Below, in pieces: positions 16,566 through 24,118 of a stretch of 64,000 nt of DNA. The notes below the pieces were generated by a model. It ran no database searches. It was not told where the DNA came from and saw nothing but the letters and a program-made list of their open reading frames with translations. Position 1 is the stretch's first letter. Each line of letters opens with the position of its first letter. Where the stretch lies: the NCBI RefSeq assembly GCF_002298975.1, contig NZ_DBMV01000039.1:14413-78412 (forward strand), read 5' to 3'. The DNA comes from Ralstonia sp. UBA689 (GTDB lineage Bacteria > Pseudomonadota > Gammaproteobacteria > Burkholderiales > Burkholderiaceae). A program made the position numbers and the translations under genes.

Positions 16566-17870
16566 TTATTGCATGAAAGGACCCCATGCCGGCTCACGAA
16601 CTTCGCCGGCCTGGAGAGAAAGAATCTGACGCGTACGGCCATCGGTCGACACCGCTGCCAGCACCGACTTGCCGCCCACACGCGTGGAATACAGGATGAA
16701 CTTGCCGTTGGCCGCAAAGCTCGGGGATTCGTCGTACGACGTATCCGTCAGCGCATTCACGTCACCGTTGGTCAGGTTCTGCGTGTACAGGCGGAAACCG
16801 CCACCCACGCGCGAAATGTACGCCAGCAGCTTGCCGTCCGGCGACACACGCGGGCTCGTGTTGTAGGCGCCCTTGAAGGTCACGCGCTGGGCACCGCCGG
16901 CCTCTTCGCCTTCGGCCGACATGCGGTAGACCTGCGGCGCGCCGCCACGGTCGCTGGTGAAATAGATCGAGTGGCCATCCGGCGAGAACGACGGCTCGGT
17001 GTCGATGGCGCTGCTGCGCGTCAGGCGGCGCAGGCCGGAGCCATCCGCATTGACGATGTAGATCTGCGTATTGCCATCGCGCGAGAGCGCCACCGCCACA
17101 CGACGGCCATCCGGCGACCATGCCGGCGCCGAGTTGTTGCCTTTCTGGTTCGAGATGACCGTACGGCGACCCGCCACCAGATCATGCACGTACACCACCG
17201 GCTTCTTGCTCTCGAACGACACGTACGCGACCTTGGTGCCATCCGGCGACCACGACGGCGAGATGATCGGCTCGTTGCTGGTGAGCGCAACCTGCGGATT
17301 GGCACCGTCCGAATCGGAAATCTGCAGTTGGAAGCGACGGCCCACCTTGGAGACGTACGACAGGCGCGTCGCAAAGATGCCGCGCTCACCGATCAGCTTC
17401 TGGTAGATGTAGTCGGCAATCTCGTGTGCGGCCAGGCGCAGTTGCCCCGGGCCGCGCGTGAGCGCCAGGCCGCCCAGGCTTTCGCCCTTGGCGGTGTCGT
17501 ACAGGCGAAAGCGGATTTCGTAGCGATCGCCGTTGCGCGTGACGGTGCCGCCCACAAAGGCAGCAGCGCCGCGGGTCTTCCAGGCGCCCAGATCGGGCGT
17601 CGGGCTGTCCGGCACCACCGCGCCCGCAACATCGACGTTCGAGAAGCGGCCGCTGCGCACCAGGTCGGCTCGCACGATCGCCGTCAGATTCTGCGGCGCC
17701 TGCGATTCGCCCTGAAAGTTGGCGATTGCGATCGGGTACTGGCTGGAGCCGACCCCCGAAATCTCGACGTTAAGCTGGGCATGCGCCACGCCGGCGCACG
17801 CAGCCGTCAGCAGCAATGCCTGCGCGGCTCGTCGGAACATCGGAATCCACATCTTTCTGATCATGTTCAT
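16566..17870 (-). CDS. tolB: Tol-Pal system periplasmic beta-propeller protein
   Basis: A periplasmic protein that links TolA to Pal. The signal peptide ends around GVAHA. An N-terminal anticodon-binding-like domain (to about residue 160) is followed by a six-bladed propeller with repeated SPDG motifs (for example SWSPDGTKVAYVSF and AWSPDGRRVAVAL). The frame opens with a TTG at 17882; ATG at 17870 or 17864 is more likely, giving about 434 residues, the usual length. It lies between tolA and pal. Confidence 0.96.
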   Translation of the reverse strand: MNMIRKMWIPMFRRAAQALLLTAACAGVAHAQLNVEISGVGSSQYPIAIANFQGESQAPQNLTAIVRADLVRSGRFSNVDVAGAVVPDSPTPDLGAWKTRGAAAFVGGTVTRNGDRYEIRFRLYDTAKGESLGGLALTRGPGQLRLAAHEIADYIYQKLIGERGIFATRLSYVSKVGRRFQLQISDSDGANPQVALTSNEPIISPSWSPDGTKVAYVSFESKKPVVYVHDLVAGRRTVISNQKGNNSAPAWSPDGRRVAVALSRDGNTQIYIVNADGSGLRRLTRSSAIDTEPSFSPDGHSIYFTSDRGGAPQVYRMSAEGEEAGGAQRVTFKGAYNTSPRVSPDGKLLAYISRVGGGFRLYTQNLTNGDVNALTDTSYDESPSFAANGKFILYSTRVGGKSVLAAVSTDGRTRQILSLQAGEVREPAWGPFMQ

Positions 17871-17926
17871 CGTCCGTATCAAATCTGAGAACCCGTTACC
17901 GGCGCCGCCGAGGCAACGCTGGCGCG

Positions 17927-18973
17927 TTATTCCTTGGGCCGGAACGTCAAATTGACGCTCGCCGGCGCTTTGCCGTTGGTGTCACGCGGCAGCGGGTCGG
18001 AGCGTTCCACCGCACGCAGCACGGCGTCGTCGTAAGCGCCGTTGCCGCTCGACTTCGTCAGGCGCTTGGACAGGATCGAGCCGTCCGGCGCCATCTGCAC
18101 CGCCACCACAGCCGACGGGTTGCCGGTGATGGCAGCCGGGTCGAATACGATGTTCGGCTTGACCTTGGCGCGCACGCGCTCTGCGTAACCCGCCGATGCC
18201 GTGCCGCCCGTGCCCATGGCGTTGCCGACGCCACCGCCAGAACCTGCCACAGAGCCCGTGGCGCCCGCCGCCCCTCCCGCCATTGCCTGCATGCGTTGCA
18301 GATTGGCGTTGCGCTGCGCGTTGGCCTTGGACTCAGCCGCCTTGCGTTCGGCATCAGCCTTGGCCTTGGCTTCTGCGGCGGCCTTCGCCTTCAGTTCTTT
18401 CTGCTTGGCTTCGGCTTCCGCCTTGGCCTTGGCGTCCGCCTGCGCCTGCAGTTGCGCGTGCTTGCGCGCCTGAGCCTCGGCTGCAGCCTTCTCGGCAGCC
18501 TTTTGCTTGGCCTGCTGCTCAGCCTGGGCCTTGCGTTGGAGTTCTGCCTGGCGGGCCTGCTCTTCCTTCAAGCGCGCTTGGCGCTGGGCTTGCTCGCGCG
18601 CTTGTTCACGTTCCTCGGCGGCCCGGCGGGCCAGTTCGGCCTCGCGCGCAGCAGCTGCGGCAGCTTCCTGCTCACGCTTGCGCTTGCGCTGCTCCAGCGC
18701 GATGTCGGCCTCCTCCTCCACCTTGGCCGGCGGCGCCTTGATGACGGGCTCCGGTTTGACCTCCGGCGGTGGCGGCGCAGTCTGCACGGCCTGCTGGATT
18801 GCAGCCTCATCCCACAGCTCGGCCTCTTCGCCGCGTGGCGTGCTGCTCTGCCACTGCACGCCAAAGTACAGGAAGGCGATCAGCAGCAGATGTGTCAGGA
18901 ACGCCAGCCCGAACGCGCGCAGCGTGCCGCGCTCGCGAACAGGCTCATAACGGTGCAACGACGTCGTAGCCAT
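17927..18973 (-). CDS. tolA: Tol-Pal system inner-membrane protein TolA
   Basis: A proton-motive-force transducer spanning the periplasm. It has 348 residues: a short cytoplasmic head, one transmembrane helix (about 21-38, with the SHLS-like segment AFLTHLLLIAFLYFG), a proline-rich neck, and a long Ala/Lys/Glu/Gln coiled coil (about 95-225). The C-terminal TonB-like domain (about 255-348) ends in VNLTFRPKE. The coiled coil is low-complexity, so its length probably varies between strains. It follows tolR and precedes tolB on the minus strand. Confidence 0.95.
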   Translation of the reverse strand: MATTSLHRYEPVRERGTLRAFGLAFLTHLLLIAFLYFGVQWQSSTPRGEEAELWDEAAIQQAVQTAPPPPEVKPEPVIKAPPAKVEEEADIALEQRKRKREQEAAAAAAREAELARRAAEEREQAREQAQRQARLKEEQARQAELQRKAQAEQQAKQKAAEKAAAEAQARKHAQLQAQADAKAKAEAEAKQKELKAKAAAEAKAKADAERKAAESKANAQRNANLQRMQAMAGGAAGATGSVAGSGGGVGNAMGTGGTASAGYAERVRAKVKPNIVFDPAAITGNPSAVVAVQMAPDGSILSKRLTKSSGNGAYDDAVLRAVERSDPLPRDTNGKAPASVNLTFRPKE

Positions 18974-19019
18974 GACGCTCAGGTTGCCTCGCCTCGGTTC
19001 AGGTGCGTGCCAAGCGTGC

Positions 19020-19454
19020 TCATTGCGACTTCACCATCAGGCCGACGCGCTTGACGCCGTCGCCCTTTAGCACGCCCATCACGGTCAGCACGCGATCGTA
19101 CTGGACCGTCTTGTCGGCCGCGATGACGACCGGCTGGTCGGGGTTTTCGTCGGTGCGCTGCTTGACGAAGGCGCGCAGTTCGTTGTTGTTGGCGAGCTTC
19201 TGCTCGGTCGCGCCCGAACTCGTCTTGATGCGAGCAAGGATCGTACCGTCACCCTTAATGGTCACGACAATGGGTGGCTGAGTCTGCTGCGGCGTGGCGT
19301 TGGCCACCGTCGGCAGGTTGACCACGCCCGGATTCACCACGGGCGCCGCCACCATGAAGATGACCAGCAGCACCAGCATCACATCGATATACGGAACGAC
19401 GTTGATGTCAGCCTTGGCCCGTCGGGCTCGGCGCGTTCGCTGGATGGTAGCCAT
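19020..19454 (-). CDS. tolR: Tol-Pal system ExbD/TolR-family protein
   Basis: A single-pass inner-membrane protein that forms the proton channel with TolQ. Its 144 residues have a basic N-terminus (RRARRAKADINVVPYIDVMLVLL), where the aspartate within the membrane helix (YIDVMLVLLVIF) is the expected proton-carrying residue. The periplasmic domain follows. It starts 12 bp after the tolQ stop, in the usual order. Confidence 0.96.
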   Translation of the reverse strand: MATIQRTRRARRAKADINVVPYIDVMLVLLVIFMVAAPVVNPGVVNLPTVANATPQQTQPPIVVTIKGDGTILARIKTSSGATEQKLANNNELRAFVKQRTDENPDQPVVIAADKTVQYDRVLTVMGVLKGDGVKRVGLMVKSQ

Positions 19455-19466
19455 GACGATCCGCCC

Positions 19467-20159
19467 TTAGCGCGTCTGGCGCTGCAGAATGTTCGAAAAC
19501 TCTTCCATGAAGCTCTCGAACCGGTTTGCCAGGCGGTCCATCTCGGTGGCGTAGCGGTTGTAAGCAATCACCGCCGGAATGGCCGCGAACAGGCCGATGG
19601 CCGTGGCGACCAGCGCCTCGGCAATGCCCGGCGCCACTGCCGACAGCGTGGCCTGCTGCACGTTCGACAGACCGCGGAAAGCGTTCATGATCCCCCACAC
19701 CGTGCCGAACAGGCCGATGTACGGGCTGACCGACCCGACCGAAGCCAGGAATGGCAGATGCGACTCGAGCGAATCCATCTCACGCTGATAGGCAGCACGC
19801 ATGGCGCGTCGGGAGGCATCGAGGATGGCGCTCGGGTCGCCCGTGCCGCGCTGCAGTTCGCGCGCCTTGAGGTATTCGCGCATACCGGCTTCGAAAATAC
19901 GTTCCAGCGCACCGGTGTTGTGGCGGTTATTGGCCGCGCTCTGGTACAGCGCCTGAAGGTCTCCGCCGGCCCAGAAATCGCGTTCAAACGATTCGGTCTT
20001 GCTGCGCGCCGCCCGCAGGGCGAAGGCTTTGCGGAAGATGTATGTCCAGGAGAACAGCGACATCACCAGCAGCAGGCCCATGACGAATTGGACCAAAAGG
20101 CTGGCGTGCAGCACCAGCGAGACGATCGACAGATCTTGTGTGACCTCGACGGGATTCAT
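19467..20159 (-). CDS. tolQ: Tol-Pal system proton channel subunit TolQ
   Basis: An inner-membrane protein of the MotA/TolQ/ExbB family. From the ATG at 20159 it has 230 residues and three transmembrane helices (about 17-37, 138-160 and 172-194). Family stretches such as GLFGTVWGIMNAF and IAEALVATAIGLFAAIPAVI are intact. The start overlaps the ybgC stop (ATGA), so the two are translationally coupled. The frame is open further upstream, but that part overlaps ybgC and is rejected. Confidence 0.96.
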   Translation of the reverse strand: MNPVEVTQDLSIVSLVLHASLLVQFVMGLLLVMSLFSWTYIFRKAFALRAARSKTESFERDFWAGGDLQALYQSAANNRHNTGALERIFEAGMREYLKARELQRGTGDPSAILDASRRAMRAAYQREMDSLESHLPFLASVGSVSPYIGLFGTVWGIMNAFRGLSNVQQATLSAVAPGIAEALVATAIGLFAAIPAVIAYNRYATEMDRLANRFESFMEEFSNILQRQTR

Positions 20160-20560
20160 GCGGCGGCTTTGATGGTTGCGAGTACGGGAGCGGGAATCGG
20201 GGTCGGCCGGAATGTGAGCCGGTCGACACATCCAACACGAATCGTGCCGGAGGCGAGCAGAACGTCGCCGCGCCAGCTTTCCTGGGCAAATTGGACCGAC
20301 GCCGGCCCCACCCGTTCCATACGCGAACGGATCTGCAGCAGATCGTCCAGGCGGGCGGGTGCACGGTAGTCCACAGCGGTGCTGCGCACCACGAAAATGG
20401 CCCCGGTCGTGTCGGCCAGCGCTTGCTGATCGACCCCAAGAGCGCGCAGCCATTCAGTGCGGGCGCGCTCGAAGAATTTCAGATAGTTGGCGTAGAAGAC
20501 CACGCCGCCTGCGTCGGTATCTTCCCAATACACGCGCAGGTTCCAGTCAAAAGAAGACAT
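20156..20560 (-). CDS. ybgC: Tol-Pal associated acyl-CoA thioesterase
   Basis: A hot-dog-fold thioesterase encoded at the head of the tol-pal operon. E. coli YbgC acts on acyl-CoA or acyl-ACP and has been linked to phospholipid enzymes. Its 134 residues contain the signature YWEDTDAGGVVFYANYLKF with the catalytic aspartate, followed by FERARTEWLRALG. It overlaps tolQ by 4 bp. It is the first gene of ybgC-tolQRAB-pal-cpoB; no clear promoter was picked out in the 69 bp upstream. Confidence 0.95.
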   Translation of the reverse strand: MSSFDWNLRVYWEDTDAGGVVFYANYLKFFERARTEWLRALGVDQQALADTTGAIFVVRSTAVDYRAPARLDDLLQIRSRMERVGPASVQFAQESWRGDVLLASGTIRVGCVDRLTFRPTPIPAPVLATIKAAA

Positions 20561-20629
20561 CCAGTCATTTTACCAAGGCGCAAGTGACAGCCAGCCATCC
20601 ACCGGCCGGCCGAGGGCTTGCGCCGGATT

Positions 20630-21382
20630 TCAGGCCATGCCTCGCGTCACGCTGGTAGCTGAGAACGATTGGCAAACGGGCATGAGCTCGATTGCGTTGA
20701 CATTGAAGTGCGCCGGCAGCGCCGCCATCCAGTAAACGGCCTCGGCGATGTCGTCGGCGGTCAGGGCTTCCGTGCCCTCGTAGACCTTCCCAACGCGGGC
20801 ATCGTCGCCCTTGAAACGGACGTTGGAAAACTCGGTGCCGGAGCACAGGCCCGGCTCGACGTTGGATACGCGCACCCGGGTGCCGGTCAAGTCGGCACGC
20901 AGGTTCAGCGAGAACTGCCGCACGAACGCCTTGGTGGCGCCGTATACGTTGCCGCCCGGGTAAGGGTACGTCCCGGCGATCGAGCCGATGTTGACGATGT
21001 GGCCGCGGTTGCGCTCGACCATGCCCGGAAGTAACGCGCGCGTCATATGCACCAGGCCGGAGCAATTGGTGCCGATCATGCGGTCCCAATCGGTCAGGTC
21101 GGCACGCTGAGCCGGCTCCAGGCCGAGGGCCAAGCCCGCGTTGTTGACCAGCACGTCGATCTCGCGCCAGCCCTCGGGCAGGGAGCCCGGCAGCGCGGCA
21201 ACGGCATCAGCGTCCAGCACGTCCAGCACGAACGGCAGGAGCGCATCGCCAAGCTCCGCCTTGAGCGCATCAAGGCGATCCTGGCGGCGGCCGGTCGCGA
21301 TCACGCGATGCCCTTCCCGCACGAAACGCCGCGCAATGGCTGCGCCGAAGCCGGCCGTCGCGCCGGTCACGAATACGATCAT
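20630..21382 (-). CDS. Short-chain dehydrogenase (YdfG-like SDR)
   Basis: A 250-residue NADP-dependent oxidoreductase of the classical SDR family. The N-terminal cofactor motif is TGATAGFGAAIA, and NNAGLALG is the structural motif. Catalytic residues are the serine of IGSIAGTYPY and the YGATKAF tyrosine and lysine. The sequence is closest in form to YdfG, which acts on L-allo-threonine, 3-hydroxypropionate and malonic semialdehyde; that specificity is not proven. GGAGG precedes the ATG at 21382, so the long upstream open frame is dismissed. It diverges from glyA. Confidence 0.9.
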   Translation of the reverse strand: MIVFVTGATAGFGAAIARRFVREGHRVIATGRRQDRLDALKAELGDALLPFVLDVLDADAVAALPGSLPEGWREIDVLVNNAGLALGLEPAQRADLTDWDRMIGTNCSGLVHMTRALLPGMVERNRGHIVNIGSIAGTYPYPGGNVYGATKAFVRQFSLNLRADLTGTRVRVSNVEPGLCSGTEFSNVRFKGDDARVGKVYEGTEALTADDIAEAVYWMAALPAHFNVNAIELMPVCQSFSATSVTRGMA

Positions 21383-21480
21383 GGGAGTGCCTCCGAGCCT
21401 GAAAAGAAACGAAATGCAGAGTTTACCTGAAGCGTTGCAGCCTGTTGCGCCGCAATGTGTACGGGCAGGCGCCCCGCGCC

Positions 21481-21509
21481 TTGCAGCGGTCATGGGCCTG
21501 TCGTACACT
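21481..21509 (+). promoter_or_regulatory. Candidate sigma-70 promoter of glyA
   Basis: TTGCAG and TACACT are separated by exactly 17 bp. This predicts a transcription start near 21516 and a leader of about 270 nt before the glyA ATG. Confidence 0.5.
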
Positions 21510-21666
21510 CGCGGGCAACCATTCCACCTTGCGCGACTGGCGAATCCTGAGGCAGCACCCTGCGGCCTCGACATGTGGGCAGCGACCACGAGGAAGCGCA
21601 AGGTTTCTGGCGTCATGCACAACGACGCCTGCCGCTCGCCTGGGCAGCGAATGGGAAGCAGGGTGA

Positions 21667-21717
21667 CTTGGGCACCCGGCTGCACCGACCTGAAAAAGGC
21701 CGACGCAGTTGCCCAAG
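21667..21717 (+). other. Long imperfect hairpin in the glyA leader
   Basis: CTTGGGCA (21667-21674) pairs perfectly with TGCCCAAG (21710-21717). Inside it, CTGC pairs with GCAG, and CGACC pairs with GGCCG with one mismatch around the TGAAAAA loop. It lies 68 nt before the glyA start. It is not followed by a T-run, so it is not a terminator. It does not match a riboswitch I know. Confidence 0.45.
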
Positions 21718-21784
21718 CCGCGCGCGTTTCCCCGCCTCGCCCGACCACCGCCAATTCCGTTTCGTTTCAGACCAGACACTCGCC

Positions 21785-23032
21785 ATGTTCGAACGCAGCC
21801 GCTACACCATCGACCAGATCGACCCCGAAGTCTTTGCCGCCATCCAGAAGGAAAATCAGCGTCAGGAAGACCACATCGAACTGATCGCCTCCGAGAATTA
21901 CACCTCGCCGGCCGTGATGGCCGCGCAAGGCTCGCAACTGACCAACAAGTACGCCGAGGGCTACCCCGGCAAGCGTTACTACGGCGGTTGCGAATACGTG
22001 GACGTGGTCGAGCAGCTCGCCATCGACCGCGTGAAGAAGCTCTTCGGCGCCGAAGCCGCCAACGTGCAGCCAAACTCGGGCTCGCAGGCCAACCAAGGCG
22101 TGTTCTTCGCCGTGCTCAAGCCGGGCGACACGATCATGGGCATGAGCCTGGCTGAAGGCGGCCACCTCACGCACGGCATGGCGCTGAACATGAGCGGCAA
22201 GTGGTTCAACGTGGTCAGCTACGGCCTGAACGCGCAAGAAGACATCGACTACGACGCGCTCGAAGCGCTGGCGCAAGAGAAGAAGCCCAAGCTGATCATC
22301 GCTGGCGCGTCCGCATTTGCCCTGCGCATCGACTTCGAGCGCATCGGCAAGATTGCCAAGTCGATCGGCGCGTACTTCATGGTGGACATGGCGCACTACG
22401 CCGGCCTGATCGCCGCGGGTGTGTACCCGAACCCGGTGCCGCATGCCGACTTCGTCACGACGACCACGCACAAGAGCCTGCGCGGGCCGCGCGGCGGTGT
22501 GATCCTGATGAAGGCCGAGCATGAGAAGGCCATCAACTCGGCTATTTTCCCGGGCATCCAGGGCGGTCCGCTGATGCACGTGATCGCTGGCAAGGCGGTG
22601 GCATTCAAGGAAGCCCTGTCGCCGGAGTTCAAGACCTACCAGGAGCAAGTGGTCAAGAACGCCCGCGCCATGGCCGAGACGCTGATGGCCCGCGGCCTGC
22701 GCATCGTCTCGGGCCGCACCGAGAGCCACGTGATGCTGGTCGACCTGCGCGCCAAGAACATCACCGGCAAGGAAGCCGAGAAGGTGTTGGGCGACGCGCA
22801 CATCACAGTCAACAAGAATGCGATCCCGAACGATCCGGAAAAACCGTTCGTGACCTCAGGCATCCGTCTGGGCTCGCCAGCCATGACCACGCGCGGCTTC
22901 AAGGAAGCCGAGGCCGTGAAGGTGGCCCACCTGATCGCCGATGTGCTGGATAATCCGCACGACGAAGCGAACATCGCTGCCGTGCGCGCCAAGGTGGCCG
23001 AGTTGACCAAGCAGTTCCCGGTCTACGCCTAA
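21785..23032 (+). CDS. glyA: Serine hydroxymethyltransferase
   Basis: A PLP enzyme that converts serine and tetrahydrofolate to glycine and methylene-tetrahydrofolate, the main one-carbon source. From the ATG at 21785 (MFERSRYTIDQ) the protein has 415 residues, the normal length. The PLP lysine is in TTTHKSLRGPRGG (about residue 228), and IELIASENYTSPAVM and KRYYGGCEYVD are also conserved. The frame is open upstream across the leader, but that part is non-coding in style. nrdR follows 118 bp downstream, a synteny widely conserved in proteobacteria. Confidence 0.98.
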   Translation: MFERSRYTIDQIDPEVFAAIQKENQRQEDHIELIASENYTSPAVMAAQGSQLTNKYAEGYPGKRYYGGCEYVDVVEQLAIDRVKKLFGAEAANVQPNSGSQANQGVFFAVLKPGDTIMGMSLAEGGHLTHGMALNMSGKWFNVVSYGLNAQEDIDYDALEALAQEKKPKLIIAGASAFALRIDFERIGKIAKSIGAYFMVDMAHYAGLIAAGVYPNPVPHADFVTTTTHKSLRGPRGGVILMKAEHEKAINSAIFPGIQGGPLMHVIAGKAVAFKEALSPEFKTYQEQVVKNARAMAETLMARGLRIVSGRTESHVMLVDLRAKNITGKEAEKVLGDAHITVNKNAIPNDPEKPFVTSGIRLGSPAMTTRGFKEAEAVKVAHLIADVLDNPHDEANIAAVRAKVAELTKQFPVYA

Positions 23033-23149
23033 GCGTCTGGCAATGGCCGGTCACCCGGCCACGTAGTACCCTGCCGCGATGTGCCTGCCCGGCCATCGCG
23101 GCGTTGTTCTTTTAGCGCAGTGCGTTTTGAGGTTTCCGAGGAGAGCGGC

Positions 23150-23614
23150 ATGAAATGCCCCTTTTGCGGCCACGCGGCCACCCAGGTGATTGAGACCCGC
23201 ATGTCGGAGGAAGGCGATACCGTACGCCGCCGTCGCCGCTGCGAGTCCTGCGACCGCCGCTTCACGACCTACGAACGCATCGAGCTGTTCTTTCCGGCCG
23301 TCGTCAAAAAGAATGGCAGCCGCGTCGACTACGACCGCAACAAGGTCAAGGATTCCATGCGCCTGGCGCTGCGCAAGCGCCCCGTGTCCGCCGAGGCCAT
23401 CGACGAGGCCATCGCGCGCATCGAAGAAAAACTGCTCAGCCACGGCGAGAAGGAAATCGGCAGCGACCGTGTGGGTGAGTTGGTGATGCGTGAGCTCAAG
23501 CGGTTGGACAAGATCGGGTACATCCGGTTTGCGTCGGTGTACCGGAGTTTTGAGGATTTGGCGGAGTTTCGGGACGTGTTGGATGAGGTTGCGGCGACGA
23601 GTGCACGCAAATAA
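23150..23614 (+). CDS. nrdR: Transcriptional repressor NrdR
   Basis: A nucleotide-sensing repressor of ribonucleotide reductase genes. Its 154 residues have an N-terminal zinc ribbon (CPFC near residue 3 and CESC near residue 31) and an ATP-cone domain (about 49-139, VVKKNGSRVDYDRNKV). GAGAG precedes the ATG at 23150. It lies downstream of glyA in the conserved arrangement. Confidence 0.97.
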   Translation: MKCPFCGHAATQVIETRMSEEGDTVRRRRRCESCDRRFTTYERIELFFPAVVKKNGSRVDYDRNKVKDSMRLALRKRPVSAEAIDEAIARIEEKLLSHGEKEIGSDRVGELVMRELKRLDKIGYIRFASVYRSFEDLAEFRDVLDEVAATSARK

Positions 23615-23642
23615 GAAAGAGCCCCCAGGGCCCTTTTCTTGT
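23613..23642. terminator. Probable bidirectional terminator between nrdR and pilE
   Basis: AAGAAAGAGCCC and GGGCCCTTTTCTT form an imperfect GC/AT-rich stem that offers a short T-run on each strand between two convergent genes. Confidence 0.5.
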
Positions 23643-24115
23643 TACCAGCACTGGGCGGAGGTGGTACCCGTGGCCATGCCGGTGTTGCCCTGCACCCCCA
23701 ACTGATCGATCGTGTAGGAGCCACAAGCGTCCGGCTGCTGTATTGGCATCGGCGCTGCAGTCGCCTTGTACTGGGGCCCTGTTGCAGCAGCGTTGTTAAC
23801 CACGACAGTCAGTTGGTAATAGCTCTGGCTACCGGTCTGGACCGGTATCGGAAACGCGGCGGCCCCATATCCCAGCGCCGCGGGCGAAGTGGCGTAAGTG
23901 TTCTGCAGCGTGAAGTAACGCTCCTCCCGCGCTGCCAGATCCAGCAGCGCGGTCTTGGCGTCGGCGCGGTGCGACTTGAGCACGTACTTTTGATACGACG
24001 GATAGGCAATCACCGCCAGAATGCCGACGATGGCCACCACGATCATGAGTTCGATCAGGGTGAAGCCTGCGGCCTGGCGTGTCGGGATGGAGGTTTCTCG
24101 ATTCATGGCTGACAT
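23642..24115 (-). CDS. pilE: Type IV pilin-like protein PilE
   Basis: A prepilin of 157 residues. The class III signal is QAAG|FTLIELMIVVAIVG, with cleavage by PilD after the glycine and Glu at mature position 5. The hydrophobic helix and a globular domain follow, with a C-terminal cysteine pair (ACGSYT...AQCW) likely forming the D-loop. PilE of this cluster type is a minor pilin that acts with PilV, PilW, PilX and PilY1 in priming the pilus. Either ATG (24115 or 24106) could start it. It lies 3 bp after pilY1, last in the operon. Confidence 0.9.
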   Translation of the reverse strand: MSAMNRETSIPTRQAAGFTLIELMIVVAIVGILAVIAYPSYQKYVLKSHRADAKTALLDLAAREERYFTLQNTYATSPAALGYGAAAFPIPVQTGSQSYYQLTVVVNNAAATGPQYKATAAPMPIQQPDACGSYTIDQLGVQGNTGMATGTTSAQCW

Positions 24116-24118
24116 CGC

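Noticed and set aside
16569..17888. 439-codon frame antisense to tolB
   Set aside because: Shadow of tolB, with no ribosome site and no recognisable protein.
18240..18720. Tandem repeat array
   Set aside because: The repetitive appearance comes from the Ala/Lys/Glu/Gln coiled coil of tolA, not from a DNA repeat element.
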